Positions 1-11,227 of a stretch of DNA of 33,484 bases are shown here, one piece after another. The first letter of the stretch is position 1. Each line of letters starts with the position of its first letter. The stretch is from Fragilaria crotonensis (taxonomy: Eukaryota > Bacillariophyta > Fragilariophyceae > Fragilariales > Fragilariaceae): the NCBI GenBank assembly GCA_022925895.1, contig JAKSYS010000680.1, positions 1-33,484 of the forward strand, read 5' to 3'. Made by a program: the position numbers and the translations under genes. The notes beneath the pieces were generated by a model. The model ran no database searches. It worked only from the letters and a program-made list of their open reading frames with translations, and had not been told where the DNA came from.

Positions 1-1620
1 ATCCTGCTTCCCTTTAGATCAACTTGTAGTACATCCGTAACATGGATCGCCATGTTGTGATTCGACAGAAATTGGCGGAGAGAAAGGATCCACGTTGGCG
101 TCAGGTAATCCAAAACGATTGTTGATGCTCCAGAAGATGGGACAAAATACCCGCTTCCAACCGCGTCTTCAATTGTATGACCAAAAGTTCTCCCACTTCC
201 GCACGACGGTAGATATGATGGCGAAAGTACTTCACCATCTCAATTCCACACTCGGTGCGAAGATCCATCAGTCCCAATCCTCCCATGGAAAGCGGCCCGT
301 GGCGGACTGCTGTTGGTAGATTCCTATTCATCCCTAGCTTTGTACAATTGCCGGCAATATCCTTGTTTGTATCGTTCCAACTCCTCCTCATCGATCGCTA
401 ACGCTGGAAGCGAGTATCGCATTGCTGGCTCATAGGTTGTTCGTACGAAAACTCTTATGTCGCTCGACGTCAACCGTGGTGTCTGTATCCGGATGCGTAC
501 TGTCGGCCTTTTTCTTCAGTATGGAAACGGGGAAAAATCGCTGATCGGGTTTTGTAACTCCAAGTATTCGTGTTGCTTGATTGAGTGATTGTCGGCGAAT
601 TACAACTCGGTGCGGATCTTGTCCTTGGCCTCAATCTGACTGTTGCGAGGGGATCTATCGTTTGCTCGAAGAATGGGACGTCCTGACCTCCAATCCCAAT
701 ACATGACAAACCACGAGCATTTTGAAAGATTTAGAGAACCTCCGAGTAGTGCAATAGTTTCTCCCATGTTTGTGCTAGATCTTCAAGGCTTGTTACGAGA
801 TCTTCAAAGGACATACTTCCGTTGTCCGTGAATCCGAGGGCAGTGTCGTCCACAAATGCATCCACCAATCTCGAATGCGTATTGACGCCGTCCGATGATC
901 GGAAGCTCATTCGGAGGGGACTGACTCGCTCCAGCGTATTCAGAAGAATGACTACCAACGTGAGCCAAACAGCAGGGATGCCTGCCTTGCCCTGTACCAA
1001 AAAGAGGAGCAAATGGAGTACCTGTATAGGAATTCTCCGACACCCATACACAGTTTTAACCATATAGCGCATAAGTTCCAACGATTGGGCGTGAGACCTT
1101 ACAGCATTGATCGGCATGCCGCATCGTCGGGCGGCCAACATTCCCAGGGCTACTATGATACGATCGAAACACGCAGACGCGTCATTATCGAATCGAGCGT
1201 AGTTGGTCTTCAAAAGTCTACTCATGTCGGCCGTTAGTTGGGTCAACATGATAGGTTCCATTGTCGTTTTCCCTGGAGTTGAACCGTGTTGGCCTGAGTT
1301 GAGTAGATTCATCTGCACTGCTCTCCGTACCAGTCGCGATCCCCAAGTGAGTTTCAGGAACAAGTTATAGTCTGCCTCGAACAGATGAATGATACGTAGA
1401 CGATTGATTTTGGGATCTCCCTTATCTTTTCGATCATGACGTTCACTGCTTTTTGCCATCTGGGAATAGATATCCCGCGTGTCACAACAATGTTCAAGAA
1501 TTTGGCCATACTGTCGAGCAGGATCGGATCCTGTACCAACGCTTTATAGTGACCGAGGTGTCGTCCAGATGGGGACGTAGTGGTAGATTCCTTCCAACTT
1601 AGGATTCCTTTCTTGAAATC
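1..1620 (-). pseudogene. LINE reverse transcriptase domain, frameshifted and truncated by the window edge
   Basis: Reverse transcriptase of the LINE, which copies element RNA at the target site. The minus strand shows the finger region RLRIIHLFEADYN (near 1400), motif A as DNDASACFDRI (near 1180) and motif C as FVDDTALGF (near 840), so the catalytic aspartates are kept. A frameshift lies near 1000: the GTGQG segment before motif B is in another frame from the following AVWLTLVV. Downstream, CSWFVMYWDW (about 720-690) and the post-RT block ECGIEMVKYFRHHIYR (about 260-210) can be read in shifted frames. At least three frame changes make this a pseudogene. The domain continues beyond position 1. 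Confidence 0.85.
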
Positions 1621-1699
1621 CTCACTGGAGATGGTAATGGGGATTGATCAGTCTTGTACCGAGTTGGGAATGGTGAACGACGCGAGAAAACTTTCAATA

Positions 1700-2650
1700 G
1701 CATGTCGTCTCCATGCCATGAAGATGGTACTATCCCCGTAGGAGATCCTCGGCTGCAGGAGACAAACTGGTGAATGTTAACGCGTCATGGATCGTGCCAT
1801 TGCCGCAAGGTGAAGAAGCTGCAGCTCTGAATGCGTCTCTATTGAACTTGACAAGGTGGGCTTCGATTTCTCGCGAGAGATGATGGTGTCCCACATTATG
1901 TCCGGGAGGTCTCTCCAATACCGTGTGCACATCGCCGGGCTGAGTTACCTTGCTGGCTTCTTTCTCGCGAGGAATTTTCAACTTTGTGAGTGGAGAGTAT
2001 TCCCGGTTTAATCAAGTTTTTGATATGTGAAAACATATTTCGATTTGATCGCCTGAGAGTGTTCGTCGTACGATTTTGGCCTTTCGCATGGATTCATGCT
2101 GTGTGGTGATTAGTGTCAGCGTCGTATGTGTCTAACAGATCTTGAAAACTCTGTTGGCGGTGAGACAATGAATGTTTCTGAACGATGCGCAGTTGTTTAG
2201 ATGCCTCGTTGAGACGCTTTCTGACCGTGTTCACATCCAATGCCTGACCAAACTCGGGAAGTCGAAAGGACGAGTCAAATTCTTGAATCTTCGTTTCCCA
2301 TCTTTGAAAGGTTTCTGGTAATCTGCCCCATGTAGGAGTTCGCGCAGTCGGAGTTTCCAGTATCGCATTATCACCCCGTATTGCGTAGTTTCGGCGACCA
2401 TTTATATGTTTTCGGTTGGATGGAGAACCTTTTCGGCATGCATCATCGCGCGGCCTTGGTCGTTGTCCCACGCACATAAGAGTTTGCGGAGTTGTGGCGT
2501 TGTCATTTCCTGATGACGTGCATGTAACTCTTGGATCCGAGATTCCATATTGTGAGTCTCGTAGTATTTCCGGACTCCCGATAGATACGTAGCAACCATT
2601 TCTGGATTTCCACTGTACAACGATCTCATATTCGGTGTATCCATTGGACT
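1700..2650 (-). pseudogene. LINE ORF2 linker between endonuclease and reverse transcriptase
   Basis: This region connects the endonuclease and reverse transcriptase in the same direction. It reads in three overlapping pieces with frame changes between them: 2644-2402 (includes MRSLYSGNPEMVATYLSG), 2477-2094 (a basic, Arg/Lys-rich piece) and 1981-1730 (includes HDALTFTSLSPAAEDLLRG, just before the RT fingers). No enzyme motif is visible. I assign it to ORF2 from position and continuity. It could include a DNA-binding segment, but nothing in the sequence proves that. Confidence 0.6.
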
Positions 2651-3765
2651 ATCAACCGTATCCCCAGGATTTCTTCCAGTCTTAGATCGACATAGAGACC
2701 TCGGTGATCTGATTGTGGGCCTCTATATAAGCAAGACTGCCTTGGCGCATTACAGAGGATACAACTTTTGACACCTGAGTATATAATCGATCCGTCGATT
2801 CGCTGAACCAATAAATGTGGATGGGGCAGGGTGAGTGCTGTGTAAGTCAGACAAATCGCAGGATCCAATAAATTCCTGCAAGTGCTTATCCTGATAGATG
2901 GTTCCGTTTGCGTCCATCATTACCAAAATCGAGTGCCCTGCATTCTGGAGCTTCATGATTGTCTGTCGGAGATCTGATAGTATCCTCTGTCGGGGCTGGG
3001 GAGAAACTTCACCTTGTCTCCGGTAGTACTCATGTCCCTTACCAATGCACTCCCTAGTGGCGCCTGCCTTACTGATCCTCGCATACTCTGTAGACAGTGA
3101 GTAACGAAAGAGTGGATCCGCCTTTACCTTCGATGGTGATTCCACTCCATCTGCCCAGTCCTGTAGGGTCGCAGATTCCTGGACCTTGAACTGTCGTTGT
3201 GTGTTTTCCTCGGATAGTGGTGAGACATCCCCTGCCTGAAAAGATTCGCTACTCGAACATCGATCCACCTCCGTTATTGGGTACCCAAAGACTGTTTTCC
3301 CCAATCTAAACTGTCTCTAACACTCGCTGTGTATTCCATTTGGAGATGGTATTGTTGCCACGCGGTGTTTGTCTCAGCCAATCCAAAACAGTCGACTCTG
3401 AATGCCGCCATCTGGGACATGTAGTATTTGTAGTCCTCCAATCCGGAGGAATACGTCAATCCCTTTACATTCTGAAAGAATATCCTTAACGAACGTGGGT
3501 CTTTATACACAACCGCATCACCGAATGATTGTGTAGCCTGTGGGTCTGTTTGCTTTCTTGCTTTGATTCGTCCAGGGCGATGTCTCGGGAGCATTAAAAC
3601 TGATGACAGATGTGGCAGTGGTGGATGCCTGTCTTGTCCTTGTGACATATAGCGGCCTCTTGTTCTGTTGGACATTCCGCCATTGCATGATTGACCAAAT
3701 GGAATCGTGGTAGTATCTAGGCTGTTCATTTCTCTCGCGGTAGTCTCTCCTCGTGTCCGCATCAC
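2650..3765 (-). pseudogene. LINE ORF2 N-terminus, apurinic endonuclease-like domain, frameshifted
   Basis: Endonuclease that would nick the target DNA to prime reverse transcription. The first piece (3765-3274) carries IFFQNVKGL followed by DCFGLAETNTAW, the strand plus catalytic Glu region of AP-type endonucleases. After a frame change near 3300 the second piece (3304-2750) carries ILVMMDANG (in place of GDFN), then STHPAPSTFIGSANRRIDYIL, matching the Ser-Asp strand order near the domain end. A third frame gives GPQSDHRGLYVDL, the terminal SDH motif. All recognisable catalytic blocks survive, but at least two frameshifts separate them. The first ATG of the frame is at or just inside 3765; the true start is not certain. 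Confidence 0.8.
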
Positions 3766-3958
3766 CTCTCTGTACGCTGCTGATTATGATGCTGTGTCGC
3801 CATTAATCAGGTTTGCCACCGTCTGGATCGAGGGGTCTTGTGTATTGATCGTCCAGATCGGTTGGGGCTTCGCGATGCAAGGTTCCCAATATGATGTTGT
3901 CCGCTAGCCTGGTGTAGGGTATTAGCGTGTTGTAGTTCCTCGAAAGCATCTTCAAGGT

Positions 3959-6900
3959 TTAAGCAGACGTCCGACGACTCAGACATATCCTCAAGAAGGT
4001 CTTCACCACCGATTCCATGAATTGCGAATCCTTCACCCTTCTCTTCTTGGTATGCAAGGCCTCTATTGGTTTAATCTTGTCCTTATCTATCTTATCCGCA
4101 ATTATGCAGTTGTTGTGTTCGTCATCGCCGATTCGGTGTTTGATCTTGTATGCTGTTTCTTTTCTCAGGAGATCTGTAAACGCTCGTGTCTTGGGATGAG
4201 TCCTGAGATGTCTTCGATTTCGTCGATCCAGAATGCACGCTCGACCCGCCACTATGTTGGCTTCTTTGTTTGCCCTAGGATTTTCCAAATTTCCAGGGTT
4301 TGAATACTTCGTGCCGTCGATGTGTTGTCGTGTCATTGCTATTTCCATTTTGTCCGCCATGGCTGTCATAAACTGAGATAATTGTTCGAATTGTTTCTCA
4401 TGTCCAACATCGTGTATGACATGTCTTGTTGGCTTTCCATTGTGAGAAGTATCTTGTCGTTCATGTCTGAAAATTGGTTGGATGTTTCCTTGGAAAGTAC
4501 CTCCAAATTATCTGATAAGATCTTTTGCTCTTTTGCCGATTGTTCCAGCTTCACATTTGAATGTTCTAGTTGCGTCTGGACTGCCGACATTTTGGTATCC
4601 AACTCCTCTATTCTTGTGAATTGCCGTTCAAGATTGTTCAAGCGGTCCGATGATATCTTCCCTGATGTTTTCGACTCCTGTTGTTGTCGTTTGATTAACT
4701 GTTCGAGTTCATGGAATCTAGAGTCCGTGCTATTCATTCGAGAGACAACTGTCATTGATCGTGTTGAGGTTGTGCTTCTTTCCTCTTCCATACTTGTGGC
4801 AGAACTTGCCTCCGACCCGAGGTACGGATTGTTTTGCTCATGGTTGTTGCGTTGGTTAGTTGTTCCAGTGGACTGATCGCTACGGTTGTTGGACGCCTCA
4901 GATGGAGTTGGCCATGCTTGTTTTGTGCGTTGGAGATGTGAGTTCAGACTGGTGTTCTGTGAGACTGTTTGGGGCTTGTTGTGATTGGAATTGTTGCTTG
5001 GCGACGTTGAATCTGACCTTGGTTGTCCTTCTGGTTCTCGGTGCCATGTTGTCGCCATCGACATTTGTTCCAGGAATTGCACATTTGCTTGGATCTCCGT
5101 CTGAATGACTATTACGTCGGGAAGACCTGGTAAATTGTCTCTGAACCTTGCTTCTCGATGACTCGGAGGGAAAAGCCTTGATTTGTATTGCTGCCATTGA
5201 TATTGTGCGCGTTTAAAATAATGACTCGGAGTCACCAAATATGCCTTGTTGTCATTTGTCCCGTTAACTGCATCGCATAAAGCTGAAGTGGTTCCGTCCT
5301 TTTCTTTAAGAGATGCTATCCATTCTCGTGTAGATCGTTTTGTTGTTGATCCGTCTTCATGGTATTCAGTGCGAACTTGATCAAGATGAGTGACTTGTGG
5401 AGAAAGTGTGATCGCTTGCAATGACTTTGCCCACCTGTCATGGAACTGAAAATGTTTCCGAACCTGTTCGTTGCTCATTGTGCCTAGCGTATCTTGGTAA
5501 GAACAGAGCGATACCTCGTCCCGTCATGATCGGAAGAAGTGCTTGGCACAACGGTGTGACATTTCTCCCCGCATTGGATCGTGAGATGTGGAATTAGCTG
5601 ATCCATAGGGCACTTTTTCTGTCGAATGACGTCAAAAATGGAGCATGATCCGGCAGTAAACTCCTTAAATACTTGTTGTACCAGAGTTTATGAGTGGTGT
5701 TCGGAGCTTTGAGCAGGATATATCCTGCTGTAACCATTTTACCACTTGAGCTCGCAGAGTTTGAAATTGTGACATCAAGTTGTTTTGTTGTAAACTTTTC
5801 CTTCATCATTTCAGAATTCTTCCACATGGACGGATTGTTCTTAAAGCCAAAGCGGACTCCAAATATCATCTGAGATCGCTCTGGTATCATTGTAACTTTC
5901 GGAGATATATAGTCTCGTAACCCGATAGCTGTTAGATTTTGCACCGAATTTGACATCATCAAATCTTCGCTTTCCCACCGGTACAGCATTCCGTATTGTT
6001 CGGGAGAATATCACTCACTAAGTTGTAGATTGCTTCATTCATTTTATTTTTGTCGCTTTCGTATACTGCCAAATCCTCCGGTGGGAACCATTTGATCGTG
6101 ACTCGATGGGTACCATCGTTTGTCGGAATGTTTGGATGTGGTGCTGTTTGGGTGGTTGTATTGTTCCATGGCGTCGTACTCTCCTTTTCATTTAGATCAT
6201 GTCGGTTGTTACCAAATACGTGTTGGGTTTCCTGTTCAACTTCGTTATCCGTCACATTTCGACCAAGTGGAAGTTGCTGAGAATCCTGCTTCTTATTCTC
6301 TCTCATCGTTTTGTTGAGCTGGTCAGCTTTTTTCCTTTCCTTTCGATCACGTCTTTGTTCTTTTGGATCAATGGGAGTTGTCCTCGTTGTTCCGGCAGTT
6401 TGTTTTCCATGGGTCGATAGTTCCTTGGTAATTCTTCTGGGGAAGATTAAAACCAGGAGCAAAGGCACCGACAACATTGCTCGTATTCACGTTAATAATG
6501 GACTGCTGATTTGGTGGGCTCTTTGATCGACGGCGTCCTGAAACTGGGATCCAAGCTTGGGCATCGTCAATCTCCATTTCCTCTTGCTGTTTGAAAATCG
6601 CATCTCTTTCCAAGAGTAAGCAGTGGTATCGGTTTCGTGCAATGTCGTTGGGTCATGGACCGCTAGATACGGTTGAGAGATGTTGGTTGCCCAATCGTTT
6701 AACTTGACTGGAACCTGGAGATCACGATCAACGTGACTCATGAAGTTATACCAGATTGCTCTATGGACCATGAGAGGATCCGTGTTAACAGCTGCCCAAA
6801 CTTTGTCGCATTCGAAACAATCTTCGAACACAAACAATCCAAGATGAATGTATCGATTCCAGTTGGTTGGGTGTCCGTACTGCCGATAGGCCTGCGCGTT

Positions 6901-7065
6901 GGCGTTCCTACGATAACGTTCTTGGCGGGAAAACCAGTCGGGAGCTTCGGGAATGGGTTGATCTACCCAGGTGTCAGTCTCGAATCCATACATCGTGTGC
7001 GATGGAGTCAAATCGACGGGGAGAGCCGAAGGAGGCGTGGGAGCCGTTCCTTCGGTCATGGTCAT
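3959..7065 (-). pseudogene. LINE ORF1-like (gag-like) reading frame with several frameshifts
   Basis: A long reading frame 5' of the endonuclease, starting at an ATG at 7065 (MTMTEGTAP). It continues through frame changes near 6600, 6440, 5990, 5610, 5490 and 4367, and ends at 3959. The first part has a Trp-rich block (WFSRQERYRRNANAQ). The middle is charged (PKEQRRDRKERKKAD) and then holds RVTIKWFPPED. The last part is Lys/Arg-rich. Position and basic charge suggest the nucleic-acid-binding ORF1 product of the LINE. No zinc knuckle or RRM can be read with confidence. I recognise the style as a recurrent diatom element protein, but the function is inferred. Confidence 0.65.
4366..5478 (-). 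CDS. Intact 370-codon segment of the LINE ORF1, coiled-coil protein
   Basis: This is the longest unbroken part of ORF1, with an ATG at 5478. The N-terminal half (residues 1-135) is a mixed globular region including YFKRAQYQWQQYKSRL and LPGLPDVI. A Ser/Asn/Thr/Gln-rich linker follows (about 150-235). Residues about 245-345 form a heptad-like coiled coil rich in Glu, Gln, Lys and Leu (LEQLIKRQQQES, LEVLSKETSNQF). LINE ORF1 proteins often trimerise through a coiled coil. The reading continues in another frame from 4369 to 3959 (KMEIAMTRQHIDG), so the stop at 4366 probably comes from a one-base indel, not the native end. Confidence 0.6.
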   Translation of the reverse strand: MSNEQVRKHFQFHDRWAKSLQAITLSPQVTHLDQVRTEYHEDGSTTKRSTREWIASLKEKDGTTSALCDAVNGTNDNKAYLVTPSHYFKRAQYQWQQYKSRLFPPSHREARFRDNLPGLPDVIVIQTEIQANVQFLEQMSMATTWHREPEGQPRSDSTSPSNNSNHNKPQTVSQNTSLNSHLQRTKQAWPTPSEASNNRSDQSTGTTNQRNNHEQNNPYLGSEASSATSMEEERSTTSTRSMTVVSRMNSTDSRFHELEQLIKRQQQESKTSGKISSDRLNNLERQFTRIEELDTKMSAVQTQLEHSNVKLEQSAKEQKILSDNLEVLSKETSNQFSDMNDKILLTMESQQDMSYTMLDMRNNSNNYLSL

Positions 7066-7141
7066 GATGCTTGGGGTACGCGACAACTTCCTATTTACTG
7101 TACGCAATTACGGACTGCGGACAGACTGTACTTGCGAAACT

Positions 7142-8110
7142 CTAAACTAGAAAATTGTGTTGTCTGGCCACATCTCTGGACTCCTGCACTCTGTCGCAGA
7201 AATTAGCTCTCTCTCTACCGGAAACAAGCGCGTGATCCAATGTGAACGATGCGCACTGGGAAGGGACTTTGATGAAGATCCGATGCTTATCGGGGAGTAA
7301 ATAGGCTTGGTAATGATGGTTGGTGTAGTCACGGGGGTCGACACACATCTCAATCGTGAATCCATTGTGCAGTTTTCCGTTTGTCCTTCTCCCCGTGAAG
7401 TGGAACACCTGTGCCTCTCTGTTCCTCTCGGGGCTTTCAATATCCACTTCAATCTCAACTTAATCATACATGAAAACGGTGTGTTGATCAGAATGAATGC
7501 AAACACAAAATGGAATAAAAGAAAGTCAATACAACTTACCAAAATCCTTCGCCATCAAAACCCGGTGAATGTACGTCATATCTTTGCTTGCGGTTGCTGG
7601 AATGGTAGTAGCAATGGACATCATGTTTGTTGCTTCTGATGGGTTTGTTGGCAGTGATGCAAACAATGGTTGATGCAGAATAGGAGGAGGTGATCCAAAT
7701 GTGTTTTGTTCAGGTGGTGGCGGGGATCCGTGGAATGGAACAATGCTTGAGGCGATTTTGAAGGTTGTGCCAGAAAATAGACGGAGAGCAACTTGATGAA
7801 ATGACTCTGCTGGGAGAAGTTTCCACTTTGCTATCTTGTTGCGAACCTGCTTTCTCAGGTCTGACTTGGTTCTCCCGTAGAGCTCTGGCTTTCGATCACA
7901 AACACTTTTGGCAGATACTTGATATATTCCACCTTTCTTCTATGTCTACCAAGAGCTGGCGTAGTACTGCGTCGCTCAGACCCTTTGTCTTCTTGACAGC
8001 TGTGCTATGGGGAGCAGTACAGGGCAATTCTGGTTTGCTTGTTGTTGGCCGTTGTCGTCTGAGATTCTGTTTCGGTTGTCGACTTCCATTGACCAAATCC
8101 AAAATTGTGA
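7142..8110 (-). pseudogene. Intron-containing 5' ORF of the LINE or an adjacent gene
   Basis: Minus-strand coding remnant. The upstream exon reads KGLSDAVLRQLLVDIEERW, then after a frameshift near 7915 continues as DRKPELYGRTKSDLRKQV through about 120 open codons to MAKDFG at 7540. A GT–AG intron (7539-7459) removes 81 nt and rejoins in phase to EIEVDIESPERNREAQ, ending at 7142 after VDPRDYTNHHYQAYLLPDK. Composition and the in-frame splice support real coding history. I do not recognise a domain. It could be the first ORF of the diatom LINE or a neighbouring host gene. The first coding base is not determined. Confidence 0.5.
7459..7539 (-). other. Predicted 81-nt spliceosomal intron
   Basis: On the minus strand the donor is G|GTAAGTTG at 7540/7539 and the acceptor is ATTAAG| at 7459. 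Removing it joins exon phase 1 (codon G + TT = Val) and continues an open frame on both sides. Length and GTAAGT donor fit small diatom introns. This rests on sequence alone, with no transcript evidence. Confidence 0.6.
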
Positions 8111-8190
8111 ATCACACCAAGAATGGGCCAAGTGAATGTGCCTACGAGGTGCCATTTTCAAACAACCACGGCTTCAATGTACTCGGAGTA

Positions 8191-8500
8191 CTGTAGAATG
8201 ATCTGTTCGAATTAACCGTCAAAATCTTCTAGTTGAATTTTAACACAGTAATTTGTCTTACTGCAAACCTACCAGGTACTTGTACTGTAGTATCCAAGGA
8301 TCAATGGTGTATGCATGTATGATTGTACTCCAGTAACACTTACAATTCTCGTCTTGAGTACGTACCCTGCATACAACTATAACATGATGGTACATACGAT
8401 AGTAACTCAAAGATTAGTAGGGCTGCATACAATATCTATTTGCATTGTACAGCAATGTCCTGTAGAATGAACAGTACAAATTAACGGTCGTAATCTACTA
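8191..8500 (+). repeat. Imperfect 41-bp direct repeat, copies at 8191-8231 and 8460-8500
   Basis: Both copies begin CTGTAGAATGA and contain AATTAACSGTC; 33 of 41 positions match. They lie just left of the MULE/Ulp1 block, between the retroelement and the transposon. The 230 bp between them is AT-rich, with several TACTGTA-type words and no gene. They may be remnants of an element end or a duplicated short sequence. Confidence 0.5.
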
Positions 8501-8789
8501 TTCTTTAGACAAGGCTTGGCTTGATGGTGTGAGGAAGAATGTGGTCATCTTGTGTGCTCCTGGATACATTCTGGTTGCATTGTCATACGCCGTCAGATTT
8601 GCTTCTTGGGCTTGGAGACCGGCCACCAACAACAAAATGCTCGTATACAGTGCTGTACAAATACAGCAACAATCTTTTTTGACACCAACACAACACAATC
8701 TCATCAGCCATTCATCATCATCAACAGAATCACCCTCGTTCTCGCCCTTCCCTTGTTGACAGTCCCTGTCTCTGATTTCTTGTCTCATT

Positions 8790-9034
8790 ATGCCACCAAA
8801 GAAGAAGCCAAGTAGAGGAGGTGCTGTTGAGAAGAACTTTTTCCACGAGACCCAAGGTTCAATTTTGCTCTCTCGGCACATGCAGAAGATGTGCAGGCGC
8901 TGCGCAAGAATAAGTATTTGAGTACAAAGAACCTGTTGGACTACTTGATCCAAGGAGGAGCTCCATCCCACACCACCATTGCTTCCTCTCAGGATGAAGA
9001 TATATCGGTACCACCATTGTACATTGTGGATTAG
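8790..9034 (+). pseudogene. N-terminal fragment related to the Ulp1-type ORF, opposite strand to it
   Basis: From an ATG at 8790 the plus strand reads a basic start (MPPKKKPSRGGAVEKNF). After one frameshift near 8860 it continues as AEDVQALRKNKYLSTKNLLD, then YLIQGGAPS, ending at a TAG at 9034. The block LRKNKYLSTKNLLDYLI matches the N-terminal end of the protease ORF at 11228-12106 (AFLSTALLDYII preceded by DVECL in another frame). No protease core follows, so this is a detached head segment. It faces the transposase, whose decayed C-terminal end is only about 10 bp away. Confidence 0.5.
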
Positions 9035-9045
9035 CAACAACTTCC

Positions 9046-10935
9046 CTATATTAAATTGTGACCTTGCTGATTTGCCAACCTGACAGATAGTTCCGTGGAA
9101 CCATTACCGACGTGTGACTGAGATCCAGTATCCTCCATTGTTTTCAGTACATCCCCGAACTGCGGACTGGCTTGACCGATAGGATCATTCCCAAACACAA
9201 CAACATCTCGTTGACTCTTGATGTGTGAACGGCATTTCCGAGTCGAGTTAATCCCAACGCCTGTATGCTCACGCGGAAAAGAACACAAGGTGTCATAAAG
9301 TCGACTTCTTTCCACTTTCTGTACACCGCACAGGCATGCCGGCAGGGAAACATACAATCTTGCCATGCCCCACACGAACACCATTGTACACCAGGCCTTA
9401 CGATGTGAATACTTCGCTGGTGCATTGGTGACCCGTGGGCGACGGAGAGGACAATGTCATGCTCGCCTTCGTCAGCAGTGGAACCATACTCTGATGATGT
9501 CACTTTGAACTCATCACACCCAAGTTCAATCTCCATCACTGCCATGGATGCTGCAGCATCCCAACGTGCTTTAAAAATCTGAGCGACACGGGGAACAACT
9601 TCCGAATCCTCACGCTTCAAATACTTCGTTCGACAATCACCAATCCTTGTCGACATAATGTCAACAATCTTTTCTAAAGCTTCCATCCACGCCAGATCCC
9701 GAGCCTCTGAGAACATGTTGTTCACGCTCTCACTCGTGTTGGATGTAACAATTCCGTATCGAGGGGCAAGTTCGAGTGTTGCCAGGCAATCCATTGTGAA
9801 CATTTCCAGAGCACACCGCCGCTTTCAATGCTTTCAATAGGCAGCAGCGCTGGGCTTTATTTGGCGCACCAGATCCAGCATATTAGCAGCATTCCTTGCA
9901 GAATACGTCTTGGCCATCGCCATAACATAGCGTCCACACTGTTTTCCAAACCGCTGGGTCACGTTGATTCTATGTGCTTAGCACAGCTAAACTCCAAATT
10001 CTTTGGGAAAACATCGTCCAGGGCAGCCTTGAGACCCTTATCCCGATCCGAAATAAAGACAAATGAACGTCCACTAAGGATAGGAGATGCTTGCTTGAGA
10101 AGCCTTAGCATCTTCGTCCATGTTGCTCCATCTTCGTTACCAGAAGATATCATCAGCCCAATGGGAAACACATCATTGTTTCCTGACAACACAGATGCGA
10201 CATACAGTGTTCCCTTGTACTCGCTGCGCAGGTGAGTTGCGTCAAGCGAAACAACAGGTCGCACAAACTTCAGAGCCTCGTTCATAAAACCAGGAAAGAA
10301 ATAGACATCGACCAACTCGTTGGTTTCGCTCTTGTGCATCCGATGACCGACTTGGGGTTGCATTTCTTCATGGCTTCTACGTACGGGATAATCTGCTCAA
10401 AACTCTTCGCAATTAATCTCCGTCCTACCCCGGCATCGGTTGTTATTACACGGTATGCCGTCATGTGGACAATTATACCGCATTCGTTTGCTGCGGTTTT
10501 GATGACGTCGTTCGGTGTCGGATCACCATCCTTCGTTTTGAGAACCTTGACGACAATGTCATTCAGCTTTGCATGGCGACGCTTCTTCCATTTCCGCCCA
10601 TCTTTTGCCTTTGCTGGGCGGCGAACGTCACTGTGTTTGGTCTTCATCTTCGAGACAAAACTTCCATTGGCTCGTCGGCGGGAGATACGAATTTGGAAAG
10701 GACACCCCAGATGCTCGCGGCATTCGTACACACGAAATTTGTCGTTGATTGACCTCTTGATGCGCAAGTAATTCCCAGTCCGAACTTCATAAGCTTCGAC
10801 AATAGGATTCACAGCTTCCAGTGTTGGAAAGCACTGCAACTTTGCTTCCTTCATAAGGTCGTAGAAGGTAGTGTCGCCTGAAAGAGCGCTAACACTATCT
10901 TCATTCTCTGTCTTTGAAGCAGCAGCATCTTCCAT
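9046..10935 (-). pseudogene. MULE (Mutator-like) transposase with SWIM zinc finger, frameshifted
   Basis: DDE transposase of the Mutator family, which cuts and pastes its own element. An ATG at 10935 opens a 217-codon N-terminal region with a MuDR/FAR1-like zinc-binding area (FRVYECREHLGCPFQIRIS). The catalytic core follows in another frame: RPVVSLDATHLRSEYKG (first Asp), FISDRDKGLKAAL (second Asp), and TSNTSESVNNMF (likely the Glu). A SWIM finger closes it: WCSCGAWQDCMFPCRHACAV, with CxC…CxH intact. Frame changes near 10340, 9965, 9810 and 9280 inactivate the gene. Family residues are otherwise well preserved. An acidic N-terminal extension may have begun upstream near 11030. Confidence 0.9.
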
Positions 10936-11042
10936 CTGGGATTCAGTGTCAGTGTCGATGGTGTCAAAAATTCTTCATCGTCGTCCTTTACCTTCGCCTC
11001 ATTACTTATGTTTCTGTTATTCGAAGGAAACACATCAGCAGT

Positions 11043-11179
11043 CAGAGTTGCAAATCTTTTGTGTCTCTCACCCGAGTGCTATGTTGTCCTCATCCTCGTC
11101 GTCCACACTGGCAGCAGAGTTGCCAAATCTTGTGTCTCTCACCGGAGTGCTATGTTGTCCTCATCCTCGTCCACACTGG
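11043..11179 (+). repeat. Tandem duplication of about 70 bp
   Basis: Two successive copies (11043-11111 and 11114-11179) each carry CAGAGTTGC, then GTGTCTCTCACC, GAGTGCTATGTTGTCCTCAT and CCACACTGG. They differ by a few indels. On the minus strand part of each unit reads as an acidic run (DEDEDNIAL), so this may be the degenerating acidic N-terminal extension of the transposase. Confidence 0.7.
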
Positions 11180-11227
11180 TGGTCTCCTTGATGTCGTTGG
11201 CAGCACCACAGACCTGCAAGGGAACAC

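Larger units (their letters stand above)
1..8110 (-). mobile_element. Decayed non-LTR (LINE-type) retrotransposon, 3' end outside the window
   Basis: Read on the minus strand, this stretch gives in order an intron-containing 5' ORF (about 8110-7142), a gag-like and coiled-coil ORF (7065-3959), an AP-type endonuclease (3765-2650) and a reverse transcriptase (about 1620 to the left edge). That order is typical of APE-type LINEs. No LTR, integrase or protease is seen. Most modules are broken by single-base frameshifts, so the copy looks inactive, although long stretches still read cleanly and the decay is probably not ancient. The 3' UTR and tail lie left of position 1. Assigning the 8110-7142 ORF to the same element is less certain than the rest. 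Confidence 0.8.

Noticed and set aside
7765-8196. 143-codon plus-strand frame
   Set aside because: The opposite strand has the better coding sequence with an in-phase intron; this frame shows no recognisable motif.
8498-9040. 180-codon minus-strand frame
   Set aside because: It is antisense to the plus-strand fragment that matches the Ulp1 N-terminus, lacks a domain and its start is not supported.
10232-10771. 179-codon plus-strand frame
   Set aside because: Antisense shadow of the MULE transposase N-terminal region.
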